Source: SMYC01 sp963578475 (lineage in GTDB: Bacteria > Acidobacteriota > Vicinamibacteria > Marinacidobacterales > SMYC01). From it: a DNA stretch of 64,000 nucleotides. A program made the translations under genes and the position numbers. This document shows positions 36,175 through 45,392 of the stretch, in pieces. Location of the stretch: the NCBI GenBank assembly GCA_963578475.1, contig CAUZCL010000005.1, forward strand, positions 1-64,000. The letters are read 5' to 3'. Each line of letters starts with the position of its first letter. Position 1 is the first letter of the stretch. The notes under the pieces were generated by a model that ran no database searches, had not been told where the DNA came from, and worked only from the letters and a program-made list of their open reading frames with translations.

Positions 36175-36402
36175 ATGCATCGAATCGCCGGTTTTCTCGT
36201 TGCGCTCGTCATCACTACGACGACTACGCTCGCAACGGCCCAGCAACGCTATCCCTCGGCGCGCTGGGACGTCGCCTCATCGCCCGAAGCGCTCGGCTAC
36301 AGCTCTGATCGGCTTCAGGAAGCGGAAGCGTATACGCGCGGTATAAAGACCACTGCCGTGATGATCGTGGTCGACGGCGTCGTGCTCGACCAATCGGGAT
36401 AG
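36175..36402 (+). pseudogene. N-terminal stump of a beta-lactamase-fold serine hydrolase
   Basis: A well-formed start (AAGGAG seven bases before ATG) and signal peptide lead into SPEALGYSSDRLQEAEAYTR and TTAVMIVVDGVVLDQSG, the opening of a class C beta-lactamase/CubicO-type hydrolase. The reading frame then stops after 75 codons, before the SxxK nucleophile. About 300 residues are missing. The 78 bases to the cytochrome gene hold the promoter of that gene. Confidence 0.62.
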
Positions 36403-36445
36403 GAGCCAGGTTCGCTTCATGGGGCCGACGCGGAGTTTACCGTAG

Positions 36446-36474
36446 TTGACGGGTCGCAACCCTAGCAGTACTTT
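36446..36474 (+). promoter_or_regulatory. Promoter of the octaheme cytochrome gene
   Basis: TTGACG (36446-36451), a spacer of exactly 17 bases, then TACTTT (36469-36474). The ATG is six bases after the -10, so transcription should start at or next to the start codon. No Shine-Dalgarno is seen. This supports a leaderless mRNA. Confidence 0.6.
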
Positions 36475-36480
36475 CTTGTC

Positions 36481-38400
36481 ATGAGCTCTGTGCTCTTAAT
36501 GTTGATGTTCGCGGCGAGCCCGCAAGTGGACGCGTCCAAAACCGTCGTCGGCCAGGCCATTTGCAAAAATTGCCACGCCGATACGCACGCCAAATGGCAA
36601 AATTCCCGCCACAGTAAGATGGTGCAACCCGCGACGACCGAGGGCGTCAAGGGCGATTTCAGTAAAGCGCTCATCACGCTTCGCGGTGACACCTACGGCC
36701 TGAGGACCGAAGGCGGCGAGTTCTACATCACGGAGGCGTTCTTCGGCCGAGATTTGCAAGAGCATGAGATCCAATACACGCTCGGCAACCGGCGCATCCA
36801 GCACTATCTGACGACGCTCGAGGATGGCCGCATCATCGTGCTCCCGCCGAGCTGGGACGAGCTGCGCCAGGAGTGGTTCCACAATCTCGAGATCGCGGCC
36901 CCGGACCAGCAGGAAGGGATCATTCCCGTCCAGCTGTGGAACAAGAACTGTTTCGGTTGCCACGTCAGCGAAGAGGTCAAGAACTACGACGCAGACGACC
37001 AGCGCTATGCCACGGAGTGGCTCGACTTCGGAGGTCATTGCGAGCGCTGTCACGGCCCCGGAAGCGCGCATGTCGCGCTCTATTCCAGCGACGTGACCGC
37101 GGCCTCGACCTCCCCCGAAATCGTCGTCCCGACGAAGCTCGATAACGAGCGCAACTCGCAAATCTGCGCGCAATGTCATTCGTTCCGGGACGTCATGCAT
37201 TCCGGCTACACTGCGGGGCAGGATTACTACGACTACTTCATGCCGCTTCTCGAATACGGTATGGGCCCGAGCAGCGACCCCACGTGGTGGCCGGACGGCA
37301 AGACGCGGCGCTTCTCGACGAACGCGCTCGGCATCTGGCAGAGCGAGTGCTTCCTCAAAGGCAAGGTCGCTTGTACAAGCTGTCACGTCGACACGCACGA
37401 GCCGGAGATCGAGCTCAACGAACAACTGCGTCCCGAGAACCGCAACCTCTGCACGCGCTGCCACGAAGAGATCGGCGCCAATATTGCCACGCACACGTTT
37501 CACGACGCCGCGAGCACGGGGAGCTCGTGCGTCGAGTGCCACATGCCGCGCTCCGTCGTGTCGATCAAAGCGAGAATGCGCGATCACAGCATTAGCATCC
37601 CCGCGCCCGAGAACACGATCCGCCACGAAATCCCCAACGCTTGCAACCTGTGCCACAAGGACCAATCGCCGGAATGGGCCATCGCTGCCCTCGACATTTG
37701 GTATCCGGAGAGCCAGAAGCGTCAGAAGGTGATCCGGCGCGCAGACGCCTTCGTCGCCGCGAGAAACAAAGAGCCCGGTGCGGTCCCGCAACTTCTCGCC
37801 CTCGTCGCCGACAAGGAGCAGGGGCCCATCCCGCGCGCTAACGCGATCGGCCACCTCGGCAATTTCGACGACCCACGCGTATTTCCCACCCTCGTGGGCG
37901 CGGCCAAGGACGAGCATCCGCTCGTGCGCGCCACTGCGGCCTTGAAGCTCGGGGACCGGGGCCAGCCGAACCGAGACACCGCCGTCATGGTGCTTGGCTC
38001 CGCCGTGGCCGACGATAGGCGCATCGTCCGCATGAACGCCGCGATCTCGCTTCTGAATCTCGGCGTACAAAAGCTCGCGGGCGAAGCGGGGCGTCGCTTC
38101 GAAGAAGCGAAAGCGGACCACATCGCGCGCGGCGCGTTTCACGCGGACGACGCGCCACAGCTGGCCAATCTCGGCCGCTTTCACGTGCTCGCGGGCGATG
38201 GGAGTGCGGCGGCTGAGGCCTTCGAGAACAGCTACAAGCTCAACCCGGATCAACCTGGCATCAAGTTCTTCATGGCGGTGACGCGCGTGTCGCAAAGTCG
38301 TCCCGAGGACGCGAAGCAATTCCTCGAAGAGGTCGACGAGGACGACCCGTTTGCGGAAGAAGCGCAAGATCTCCTTCGAAAACTTCAAGCACCACACTGA
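36481..38400 (+). CDS. Octaheme c-type cytochrome with HEAT-like and TPR regions
   Basis: A 639-residue exported protein. Eight CxxCH heme motifs occur in the first 390 residues (CKNCH, CFGCH, CERCH, CAQCH, CTSCH, CTRCH, CVECH, CNLCH). After them come HEAT-like repeats (VFPTLVGAAKDEHPLVRATA, VADDRRIVRMNAAISLLNLG) and a TPR-like C-terminus (HVLAGDGSAAAEAFENSYKL). The signal peptide is short (MSSVLLMLMFAASPQ). It probably moves electrons in the periplasm and docks partner proteins with its repeat region. Substrate unknown; it is not a recognisable nitrite or hydroxylamine enzyme. Reads intact. Confidence 0.85.
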   Translation: MSSVLLMLMFAASPQVDASKTVVGQAICKNCHADTHAKWQNSRHSKMVQPATTEGVKGDFSKALITLRGDTYGLRTEGGEFYITEAFFGRDLQEHEIQYTLGNRRIQHYLTTLEDGRIIVLPPSWDELRQEWFHNLEIAAPDQQEGIIPVQLWNKNCFGCHVSEEVKNYDADDQRYATEWLDFGGHCERCHGPGSAHVALYSSDVTAASTSPEIVVPTKLDNERNSQICAQCHSFRDVMHSGYTAGQDYYDYFMPLLEYGMGPSSDPTWWPDGKTRRFSTNALGIWQSECFLKGKVACTSCHVDTHEPEIELNEQLRPENRNLCTRCHEEIGANIATHTFHDAASTGSSCVECHMPRSVVSIKARMRDHSISIPAPENTIRHEIPNACNLCHKDQSPEWAIAALDIWYPESQKRQKVIRRADAFVAARNKEPGAVPQLLALVADKEQGPIPRANAIGHLGNFDDPRVFPTLVGAAKDEHPLVRATAALKLGDRGQPNRDTAVMVLGSAVADDRRIVRMNAAISLLNLGVQKLAGEAGRRFEEAKADHIARGAFHADDAPQLANLGRFHVLAGDGSAAAEAFENSYKLNPDQPGIKFFMAVTRVSQSRPEDAKQFLEEVDEDDPFAEEAQDLLRKLQAPH

Positions 38401-38428
38401 ACCTGAACCCTACCAAGAGGACCGAACC

Positions 38429-40086
38429 ATGCGTTTCATGCTTTGTGCAACGATCGCACTCTGTCTGACACTCGCCGCTCGAACTCGAGCCCAGCCGAGC
38501 TTCGAGGTCGTCCTCGATCCCGCCATCGAGAGTGAGCCGGTGGACGGCCGGATTCTTCTGCTGTTCTCGACGCGCGACGACAATGAGCCGCGCTTTCACG
38601 TCGTGAACCGGGGCGCGCCCCAACCCTTTTTCGGCATCGACGTCGAAGCACTCGCGCCCGGCGACGGAGCCGTGTTCGATGAGACGGTCCTCGGCTATCC
38701 GCTCGAAAGCCTGCGCGACGTCCCCACGGACGACTATTACGTTCAAGCGATGCTCAACCGCTACACAACGTTCCACCGAAGCGATGGACACGTGGTCAAG
38801 CTCCACATGGACCAATGGGAAGGACAGAAGTGGAACCGCTCGCCGGGAAACCTCTATAGCCGTCCGGAAAAGATTCATTTCGACCCAACAAAGCGCACAA
38901 CCTTCCGCATCGAGCTAACGGAAAAGGTCCCTCCGATCGAGCCGCCTGAAGATACGCACTGGATCAAGCACGTGAAGATAAAAAGCGAACTCGTCAGCGC
39001 TTTTTGGGGCACCGACATGCATGTCGGCGCCGCCGTGCTGCTGCCAGAAGGCTTCGAGGCGCACCCGGACGCACGCTACCCCGTCGCCCACCTCCAGGGC
39101 CACTTCGCGCCACCTTCACGCGTTTTCGCGACCATCCGCCGGAATCCGGAGCGCAACGTCAACAATCGGCATATGATTTTTACCAGGATTGGACCTCGGG
39201 CTCGCGCCCCAACATGCTCGTCGTCTTGCTTCAGGACCCGAACCCGTTTTACGACGACGCCTATGCGGTCAATTCCGCGAACCTCGGCCCCTATGGAGAC
39301 ACGGTGATTGACGAGCTTATCCCGGTGGTCGAAGAGAAGTTCCGCGCGATCGGCGAGCCTTGGTCGCGGACGACATTTGGCGGCTCGACGGGAGGCTGGC
39401 GTGCGCTCGCGGCGCACGTCTTCTATCCGGACTTCTTCAATGGTGCCTGGGTGTTCTGTCCGGACCCCGTGGACTTTCGCTACTTTCAGCTCGTCGACAT
39501 TTACGACGATGAGAACGCCTACTACGCCGGAAGCAGCTTCAAGAAAGATCCCATCCGTCCTTGGATGCGCAGCGTGGACGACCAAGTCTTGATGACCGAG
39601 CGTGACGCCAGCATTCTGGAGCTCGTGCTTGGAACGCGCGGGCGCTCCGGCGACCAGATGGACATTTTTCAGGCGGTCTACGGACCCGTGGGGGACGACG
39701 GCTACCCGCGTCTTTTATATGACAAGAACACAGGCGTCATCGACAAAGAGGTAGCCTCCTATTGGAAAGAGAATTACGACCTGCGTTACATCCTCGAGCG
39801 CGACAGGGAAACGCTCGGCCCGAAGCTCGAGGGGAAGCTACGCATCTACATGGGGGACACCGATACGTTCTATCTCGAGGAGGCCACGCGTCTTTTGGAA
39901 GAGCTCCTCGAAGGCACGAACAATCCGCACTATCGAGGTAGCGTGACGTGGGGCCAGCGTGAGCCTCACTGCTACACAGGCGCCCCGCCCGGCAAGAGCT
40001 TTCTCTCCCATTACTTGCCGGAGATGGCCGATCACGTCACGCGTACCGCCCCGGAGGGAGCGGATGTGACCAGCTGGAAATATTAG
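38429..40086 (+). pseudogene. Exported alpha/beta-hydrolase (esterase D-like), frameshifted
   Basis: A signal peptide (1-22) begins a protein with SFEVVLDPAIESEPVDGRIL and KFHVVNRG-like core; near 39114 the frame changes and continues as FTRFRDHPPESG, AYDFYQDWTSGSRPNMLVVL, TFGGSTGGWRALAAHVFYPD with the GGSTGG nucleophile region, FYLEEATRLLEELLEG and REPHCYTGAPPGKSFLSHYL. Only one missing base is needed to restore a roughly 550-residue protein of a family of secreted esterase-like enzymes common in Acidobacteria. Substrate unknown. Confidence 0.72.
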
Positions 40087-40124
40087 CGGAGAAAAGAGTT
40101 TCTGCGTCCGTCTTAAGTAGTAAC

Positions 40125-40476
40125 GTGACGGACTACACGCTTTCCGGTCAGTGGCAAGTCCTACGACGTAACGGAGGCCAAGTACGACCTTGAGCTTCGC
40201 GAGAACGGACAAATTGCAGGTGGCGGTCGTATGACGACGGGCGGGACGCCCGGAGTCTTTACGATAAATCTGGCCGACGGCCGTAGAACCATACCAGTAG
40301 CGGGACGCTGGTCCTACGAGCGTCCACTCCATCGTCTCGAGCTGAACATGACGACGCTCGTTCGCGGACGGGAGCTCAGACACATCGTCGCGTTTCAAAC
40401 AACGGGACGAGAGCTGGGCTGGCTCGAAAGCGTTACAACGACCGGCCTCCCTTGCCGTCTCAGACGGATGCGTTGA
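40125..40476 (+). pseudogene. Small beta-rich protein, probably frameshifted and without clear start
   Basis: Frame one from GTG at 40125 reads VTDYTLSGQWQV; after a jump near 40160 another frame reads SYDVTEAKYDLELRENGQIA to GRWSYERPLHRLELNMTTLV and ends at 40476. Both halves are protein-like and resemble small lipocalin-type beta proteins, but no family is recognised and no ATG is available. The rest of the 40087-40573 stretch holds only this and the bfd promoter. Confidence 0.35.
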
Positions 40477-40585
40477 TCTTGCCGCGGAGCACCTGCCCCG
40501 ACAGGTTTTCGCTTCTCTCACCACCCTCGAGCACGACTCAGCCTATCGCTCACGATGGGCGGCCGTCGTCATTATGATATTGGAA

Positions 40586-40614
40586 TTGACTTTCACTTTC
40601 ATAAAAGCTATATT
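40586..40614 (+). promoter_or_regulatory. Sigma-70-type promoter of bfd-bfr, AT-rich and possibly iron-regulated
   Basis: TTGACT (40586-40591), a spacer of 17 bases, and TATATT (40609-40614), only eight bases before the bfd ATG at 40622. The surrounding 50 bases are strikingly AT-rich for this genome (TTTCACTTTCATAAAAGC). Bfd and Bfr genes are often under iron control, so a Fur-type site here is plausible; the sequence does not match the Fur palindrome closely. Confidence 0.6.
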
Positions 40615-40621
40615 GGACTCG

Positions 40622-40828
40622 ATGATCGTATGTCTCTGTAAAGGCATCACGGACCGCACCATCCGCGCCCTCGTGCGCGAGGGCGCGTGCTCCATCTCGG
40701 AGGTCGGACGCACCTGCGACGCCGGCCGAACTTGTGGCGGCTGCCGGCCGACGATCAACCATCTCGTGGAGACAGAGACGAAGCAGCGCAAGTCGCCTCG
40801 GGGTATGATGCAGGGCCATGAAAGGTGA
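40622..40828 (+). CDS. bfd: Bacterioferritin-associated ferredoxin
   Basis: A 68-residue [2Fe-2S] protein: MIVCLCKGITDRTIRALVRE, then TCDAGRTCGGC. The Cys at 4 and 6 and the later CxxC ligate the cluster as in Bfd, which passes electrons to Bfr-bound heme to release stored iron. It overlaps the bfr start by 11 bases, so the two are coupled. The frame extends 16 codons upstream, but ATG at 40622 is the conserved start. Confidence 0.88.
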   Translation: MIVCLCKGITDRTIRALVREGACSISEVGRTCDAGRTCGGCRPTINHLVETETKQRKSPRGMMQGHER

Positions 40829-41288
40829 TGCGAAGATAATCGTTGCCCTCAACGACGTCCTGACCGCCGAGCTCACCGCCATCAACCAGTACTTCGTACA
40901 CGCAAAAATGTGCGAGAACTGGGGCTATAAACGCCTCGCGGACAAGAAGCATGACGAGTCCATCGAGGAGATGAAACACGCGGATAGCGTCATCCTGCGG
41001 ATTCTTTTTCTCGACGGCATCCCGAACATGCAGCGCCTCAGCCCGGTTCGCGTCGGCGAGGAAGCGATCGAGCAGCACAAGCTCGATTTGGAGCTCGAGC
41101 TCGACGCTGTCAAGCGGCTGAACGACTCGATCGCGCTTTGTCGCGAGAAGGGCGATAACGGCACACGCGAGCTACTCGACGGCATCTTGAAAGATGAAGA
41201 AGACAGCATCGATTGGCTCGAGGCACAGCTTCATCTTGCCGAAGAAGTGGGCCGCGAGCGCTATCTCGCCGAGCAAATCAATTCTTGA
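40818..41288 (+). CDS. bfr: Bacterioferritin with Ser in place of a ferroxidase His
   Basis: A 156-residue ferritin-like subunit. It matches E. coli Bfr in length and numbering: Glu18, Glu51, His54, Glu94, Glu127 of the diiron site and Met52 for heme are present (AELTAINQYF, EEMKHADSVI, DEEDSIDWLEAQL). The sixth ligand, His130, is Ser130 here, which should weaken the second iron site. It would still assemble as a 24-mer with heme. Coupled to bfd. Confidence 0.88.
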   Translation: MKGDAKIIVALNDVLTAELTAINQYFVHAKMCENWGYKRLADKKHDESIEEMKHADSVILRILFLDGIPNMQRLSPVRVGEEAIEQHKLDLELELDAVKRLNDSIALCREKGDNGTRELLDGILKDEEDSIDWLEAQLHLAEEVGRERYLAEQINS

Positions 41289-42987
41289 CGTTCTTGGCGC
41301 GCTCGAAGACAGGCGGCGCTTCCGGAATGGCGGCGCCGTCATGCCGGGGCTCGGACGCGCCGAAATGCACGCCGTCGCCGTTCGACATCACCGCCTGACC
41401 GAAACCGAAGCTCCCCGTTCGCGGCCGGACGACCTCGATCTCGTGGCCCAGCCCTTCGAGCTTCGTCCGCACCGTCTCGGGTATGAGCGACTCCATCTTC
41501 ACATCACAGCCGTCGAAGCTTCCTTTGGTGAAACGCCCTGCTTCGAGGGATTCCTGGATGTTCATGCCGTAATCAACGATGTTCGCGACGAACTGAGCGT
41601 GGGCCTGCGACTGGTTCCAGCCGCCCATGATCCCGAAGCCGATGCGCACGTCGTCCTTCTCCATGAACGCGGGGATGATCGTATGGAGCGGGCGCTTTCG
41701 CGGCTCGAGCGTGTTCGGCTTGTCGGGCTCCATCGTAAACAGCGCCCCGCGATTATGCAGCATGAACCCAACGCCTGGCGGCACGAGTCCGGATCCAAAG
41801 CCGCCATAATTGCTTTGAATGAGAGAAACGACGTTGCCGTCTCGATCGATCACAGAGAGATAGATCGTGTCGCCGCCTTCAGCGTCGGTAACGGTGCGAA
41901 ACTCCGATGGCGTCACGACGCATGCGGCTTTTTGGGCGTCAATGAGCTTGGCGCGCGCGGCCGCGTGGGCTTTGTCGAGCATGTCGGGTACGGGGATCTC
42001 CGAAAAGCGCGCATCCCCTACGTAGTGAAGCATGTCGGCATAAGCAAGCTTCTTGGCTTCGACCATCACGTGAAGCGCTTCCGCGCTGTGAAAGCCGTAC
42101 TCACCGAGCGGATAGCGCTCCATCAAGTTCAGCATCATGAGCGCGGCGATGCCTTGAGTATTGGGCCCGATCTCGCTCACGGTCCAACCGCGATAGGTCG
42201 TTTGGATAGGCGCCATCCATTCGGGCTCGTACTCGGCCAGATCCGCCGCCACGAAGACACCACCTGTTTCCTTCGAGATGGCAAGAATGGCTTCCGCGGT
42301 CGGGCCTTTGTAGTAACCGTCGCGGCCAAGCTCGGCCACGCGGCGGAGCGATGCCGCAAGGTCCGGGTTCTTGAAGACCTCCCCTGCTTTCGGGGCGCGG
42401 CCGTCGATCAAAAACGTCTTCTTGGAGCTCGGGTGGCTCGCGAGCATTTCTTCCGAGCGCTTCCAACCTCCGGCGATGACTTCAGAAAGTGGAAAGCCGT
42501 TCTCCGCATAATGGATCGCGGGCGCCAAGATCTCCGATAGCGGCAGTTTGCCGAGTCGTCCTTGAAGAGCGTCCCATCCCGCAACGACCCCGGGCACCGT
42601 CACGCTGTAGATGCCGCGGCGGGGCATCGTCTCGATGCCCTTTCCGGCGAGGTGCTCGATGTCGAGCGCTTTTGGTGCCCAGCCGCTTGCGTTCAAACCG
42701 AGGAGCTCACCTGTCTTCGCCATATAGATGATCGCGAAAAGATCGCCGCCCATCCCGTTGCCCGTGGGCTCCATGAGGCCGATCGTCGCATTGGCCGCGA
42801 TGGCCGCGTCAATTGCGTTGCCCCCACGTTCGAGAATTTGAACGCCCGCGCCCGCGGCGAGCGGCTGGCTCGCGGCCACGATCCCGTATTCCGTCGCCAC
42901 CATGGAGCGGCCAACGACAGGATCCTCAGGCGATGATGTTCCTGCTGTCAAAAGCATTAGGAGACTCCAAAATACGATCTTTCTCAT
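41278..42987 (-). CDS. Gamma-glutamyltranspeptidase, second copy, exported
   Basis: A 569-residue GGT with signal peptide (1-19), RGGNAIDAAIAANATIGLME, MEPTGNGMGGDLFAI and the processing site at about Thr374 (EGGDTIYLSVIDRDGNV), followed by SNYGGFGSGLVPPGVGF. It differs clearly from the 343-2169 enzyme and is nearer the large group of GGT-like hydrolases, some of which act on N-acyl or gamma-glutamyl amides rather than glutathione. AAAGGTGG precedes the ATG. Its last 11 bases overlap the bfr end. Intact. Confidence 0.87.
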   Translation of the reverse strand: MRKIVFWSLLMLLTAGTSSPEDPVVGRSMVATEYGIVAASQPLAAGAGVQILERGGNAIDAAIAANATIGLMEPTGNGMGGDLFAIIYMAKTGELLGLNASGWAPKALDIEHLAGKGIETMPRRGIYSVTVPGVVAGWDALQGRLGKLPLSEILAPAIHYAENGFPLSEVIAGGWKRSEEMLASHPSSKKTFLIDGRAPKAGEVFKNPDLAASLRRVAELGRDGYYKGPTAEAILAISKETGGVFVAADLAEYEPEWMAPIQTTYRGWTVSEIGPNTQGIAALMMLNLMERYPLGEYGFHSAEALHVMVEAKKLAYADMLHYVGDARFSEIPVPDMLDKAHAAARAKLIDAQKAACVVTPSEFRTVTDAEGGDTIYLSVIDRDGNVVSLIQSNYGGFGSGLVPPGVGFMLHNRGALFTMEPDKPNTLEPRKRPLHTIIPAFMEKDDVRIGFGIMGGWNQSQAHAQFVANIVDYGMNIQESLEAGRFTKGSFDGCDVKMESLIPETVRTKLEGLGHEIEVVRPRTGSFGFGQAVMSNGDGVHFGASEPRHDGAAIPEAPPVFERAKNVKN

Positions 42988-43021
42988 GACGCCACCTTTC
43001 GAACGCGCGAACGCGCATAGT

Positions 43022-43921
43022 CTACTCTTCGTGGGCCGGTAAGACGACTGCAAGTGCTTTGTCTTTCACGCGAATCTCGACCGGCGCGCAGCCGGAAGGC
43101 TCACCATCGAGCTGCAGCGGGACGCGGGCACCTTCCTCGACACTCACGCTCAGAGCATCGGTCTTGAAGTGCTCGATGTCCGAGAACCTCAGATGGCAGT
43201 GTCCGAGGATGCCGAGAAGGTAGCGCAAGTAGTCGCGACGGTTCTTGCCCGTGAAGACCACTACGTCGAGCTTGGGCTCTTCGAGCTTCGCTTCGGGGGT
43301 AACGTAGTAGCGCCGCCCATAGCGGCTGATGTTTCCCGCGATGAGCCCTGTTCCCACGATCTCTCGTTCCCCCACGCGCACGCGTAGCGGGTGCATCGGA
43401 TAGCTCGCGAGCAAACGGAATCCATCAAGCCAGAAGGCGAAGGCGCCGAGCGCGTCTTTGAACCCCGACTTGAGCCGATAAACGACCTCCCCATCGAGGC
43501 CCACCCCGACCATGAGAAGAAAGGGACGCTCGCCGGCAAAGCCCATCGGGATGCGGACCATCCGTCCGCCGACCAGAGTGTCGAGCGCTCCTGAGAGCTT
43601 CAAGGGGATCCCGACTTCGCGGGCAAAGACATTGACCGTGCCGCCGGGGAGGACACCCATCGCGGTCGGGCTATCAAGAAGCCCACACGCGACTTCGTTC
43701 AGCGTGCCGTCACCGCCCCAAGCAATCGCCATCTCGAAACCGGCCTCCGCGACCTCTCGGGCAATGTGCGTCGCGTGGCCCATGCGCTCCGTCGGACGAG
43801 GAGAAACCTCCATGCCGGCATCCTTCAAGCGTGTGAGGACTTGCGACAAGAGATCGTCCTTCACGTGTCCGCGTCCCGAACGGGGGTTGTAGATGAGTGC
43901 CGCGCGCATCGGTTCTTTCAT
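43022..43921 (-). CDS. Diacylglycerol kinase-family lipid kinase
   Basis: A 299-residue protein of the DAGK catalytic family: ALIYNPRSGRGHVKDDLLSQ, then GGDGTLNEVACGLLDSPTAM (the GGDGT nucleotide-binding loop) and LPGGTVNVFAREVGIPL, with a C-terminal beta-sandwich ending GEPSGCAPVEIRVKD. It would phosphorylate diacylglycerol or a related lipid at the membrane. Two starts are possible (43921 and 43909); no Shine-Dalgarno helps. It is in a run of minus-strand genes 44540-41278. Confidence 0.82.
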   Translation of the reverse strand: MKEPMRAALIYNPRSGRGHVKDDLLSQVLTRLKDAGMEVSPRPTERMGHATHIAREVAEAGFEMAIAWGGDGTLNEVACGLLDSPTAMGVLPGGTVNVFAREVGIPLKLSGALDTLVGGRMVRIPMGFAGERPFLLMVGVGLDGEVVYRLKSGFKDALGAFAFWLDGFRLLASYPMHPLRVRVGEREIVGTGLIAGNISRYGRRYYVTPEAKLEEPKLDVVVFTGKNRRDYLRYLLGILGHCHLRFSDIEHFKTDALSVSVEEGARVPLQLDGEPSGCAPVEIRVKDKALAVVLPAHEE

Positions 43922-43949
43922 GGCTTTGCTTGGCTTGGCTTCGCTAGGC

Positions 43950-44540
43950 TTATCCAGGCGCCACGACGACTTCGAGCTCGTCGCGAAGCTCACCCCAGCC
44001 CTCGACCTCGAGAGCAACATGAATCACCCAGGAGATCTTGCCCTCCATCGAGCGATAAGAAAACGGCGCCTTTTCGGAGACCGGCAGAGTCGCGCGGAAC
44101 GTTCGCGCCTCGCCCACCGCGAGCTTCAAATTTTCTCCGAGGATGCTCTCTTCACTTTGGAGCACGGTCCGCTGCCGTCCTTTTTCGGTCGTCTTATGCT
44201 GCGTGCAACGAAGCTCGGCAGTGAGCCGCCGCAGCTCTGTGCCGCGCCGAGCTTTGCTGCGAAGCTCGATCTCGAAAGCGCCTCCCGGAGCAACTTGGTC
44301 GCTCACGAGGCCCAAGTCGAGAAGGCTGAACGGATGCCGGTCGAGGCGATAAGCAAGCCCGAGCGCCGCATAGAGCCAGTTCAGCGTCACCGGCACCCAT
44401 CCGACGACGAAGAACCAGCCGTAACCGCTCCCCTGGTAGAATCGTGAGAAATGGACATAGACGAGCGCCACGAGCGTCGCGAGAAAAAGCGACATCCAAA
44501 GCCGGCGTTTCGTCTGGGCGATGAGGGACGTCCAGATCAT
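43950..44540 (-). CDS. Membrane protein with arrestin-like beta domain
   Basis: A 196-residue protein: two membrane helices (about residues 17-31 and 42-62), then a beta-rich soluble part (AFEIELRSKARRGTELRRLT, RTFRATLPVSEKAPFSYRSM, KISWVIHVALEVEGWGE) of the arrestin-N-like kind. Function unknown. It starts 28 bases before the lipid kinase gene and is probably co-transcribed with it. Confidence 0.68.
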   Translation of the reverse strand: MIWTSLIAQTKRRLWMSLFLATLVALVYVHFSRFYQGSGYGWFFVVGWVPVTLNWLYAALGLAYRLDRHPFSLLDLGLVSDQVAPGGAFEIELRSKARRGTELRRLTAELRCTQHKTTEKGRQRTVLQSEESILGENLKLAVGEARTFRATLPVSEKAPFSYRSMEGKISWVIHVALEVEGWGELRDELEVVVAPG

Positions 44541-45392
44541 TCTTTACAATCCTACCCTCTAGCGCCCGAAAGGCGCTACTCATCCCGCGCGCCGCTCGAG
44601 TTTCTCGCAGTCGGACATGTCACCATCGACACCGACACTATCAATGAGAGGCACAGAGTCGGGGGCGCGGCAGTTTACGCCGCGCTCACCGCTAGATATC
44701 TCGGGCTAAAGAGCGGGATCGTCACATCGGCCGGAGCCGATTTCCCATTCTGGGACGCGTTGTCTGGGATCGAAACGCATTCCATCACAACAAAGGCCAC
44801 CACGGCATTCGAGAACGACTACGCGGAGGGCACGCGTCGCCAGCGCGTGCGCGCCCTGGCGGAACCGATACGCGCCCACCATCTGAGTGCAATACAGCTT
44901 GCGGCGGACGCCGCGGTTTTGTATTGCCCGGTGGTTCACGAGATTGAAGCGCCGCTCGTACGCCTCGCTCCCGGCGGACTCTGCGGCGTGGCCCCGCAAG
45001 GGTTCTTTCGGCAATGGGACGACACCGGCATAGTGTCGATCCGCAAGTGGGTTGAAGCCTCGAGTGCTCTCTCGGGAGCGGATTTCGTTTGCATGAGCGA
45101 GGAGGACGCTTTCGTTCCCGAGGAGCTCGCGGAAGAGTTCTCTGGACGCGCTTTTGCCATTACTCGCGCCGAGCGAGGCTGTCGTGTCTACGCAGGTGCG
45201 GACATCTACGACTTCCCTGCTGCTCCCGCGGAGCCCGCCGATGTCATGGATCCCACGGGCGCGGGCGACGTCTTCGCCGCTGCTTTTCTCGTGGCGCTCA
45301 GAAACGCGAGACCACTGCCGCACGCGACAACGTTCGCTTCGCAGGTCGCCGCCAAGGCCGTCACGTCCGAAGGCATTTCGTGGCTCTTATGA
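44451..45392 (+). CDS. PfkB-family carbohydrate or nucleoside kinase, start unclear
   Basis: The protein from about 44595 (LEFLAVGHVTIDTDTINERH, GGAAVYAALTARYLGLKSGI) to DPTGAGDVFAAAFLVALRNA is a PfkB/ribokinase-type enzyme; the GAGD Asp is the catalytic base. The only in-frame ATG is at 44451, within the divergent gene's start, and the 45 codons between it and the conserved start are not homologous. No ATG, GTG or TTG exists in frame near the true start. The stop overlaps the next gene as ATGA. Function intact in the body; initiation is a puzzle. Confidence 0.68.
   Translation: MDIDERHERREKKRHPKPAFRLGDEGRPDHSLQSYPLAPERRYSSRAPLEFLAVGHVTIDTDTINERHRVGGAAVYAALTARYLGLKSGIVTSAGADFPFWDALSGIETHSITTKATTAFENDYAEGTRRQRVRALAEPIRAHHLSAIQLAADAAVLYCPVVHEIEAPLVRLAPGGLCGVAPQGFFRQWDDTGIVSIRKWVEASSALSGADFVCMSEEDAFVPEELAEEFSGRAFAITRAERGCRVYAGADIYDFPAAPAEPADVMDPTGAGDVFAAAFLVALRNARPLPHATTFASQVAAKAVTSEGISWLL
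44560..44578. repeat. Short perfect hairpin at the 5' end of the PfkB-like gene
   Basis: TAGCGCC, loop CGAAA, GGCGCTA: a seven-base-pair stem. It lies just before the first conserved codons of the PfkB protein and after the divergent membrane protein's start. It could lower or regulate initiation; no T-run follows. Confidence 0.5.

Noticed and set aside
36496..38397. A 633-codon frame on the minus strand
   Set aside because: It is the mirror of the octaheme cytochrome, whose eight CxxCH motifs identify the real strand.
43922..43960. GGCTT-rich stretch before the lipid kinase as a functional repeat
   Set aside because: Only a few imperfect units; likely chance.
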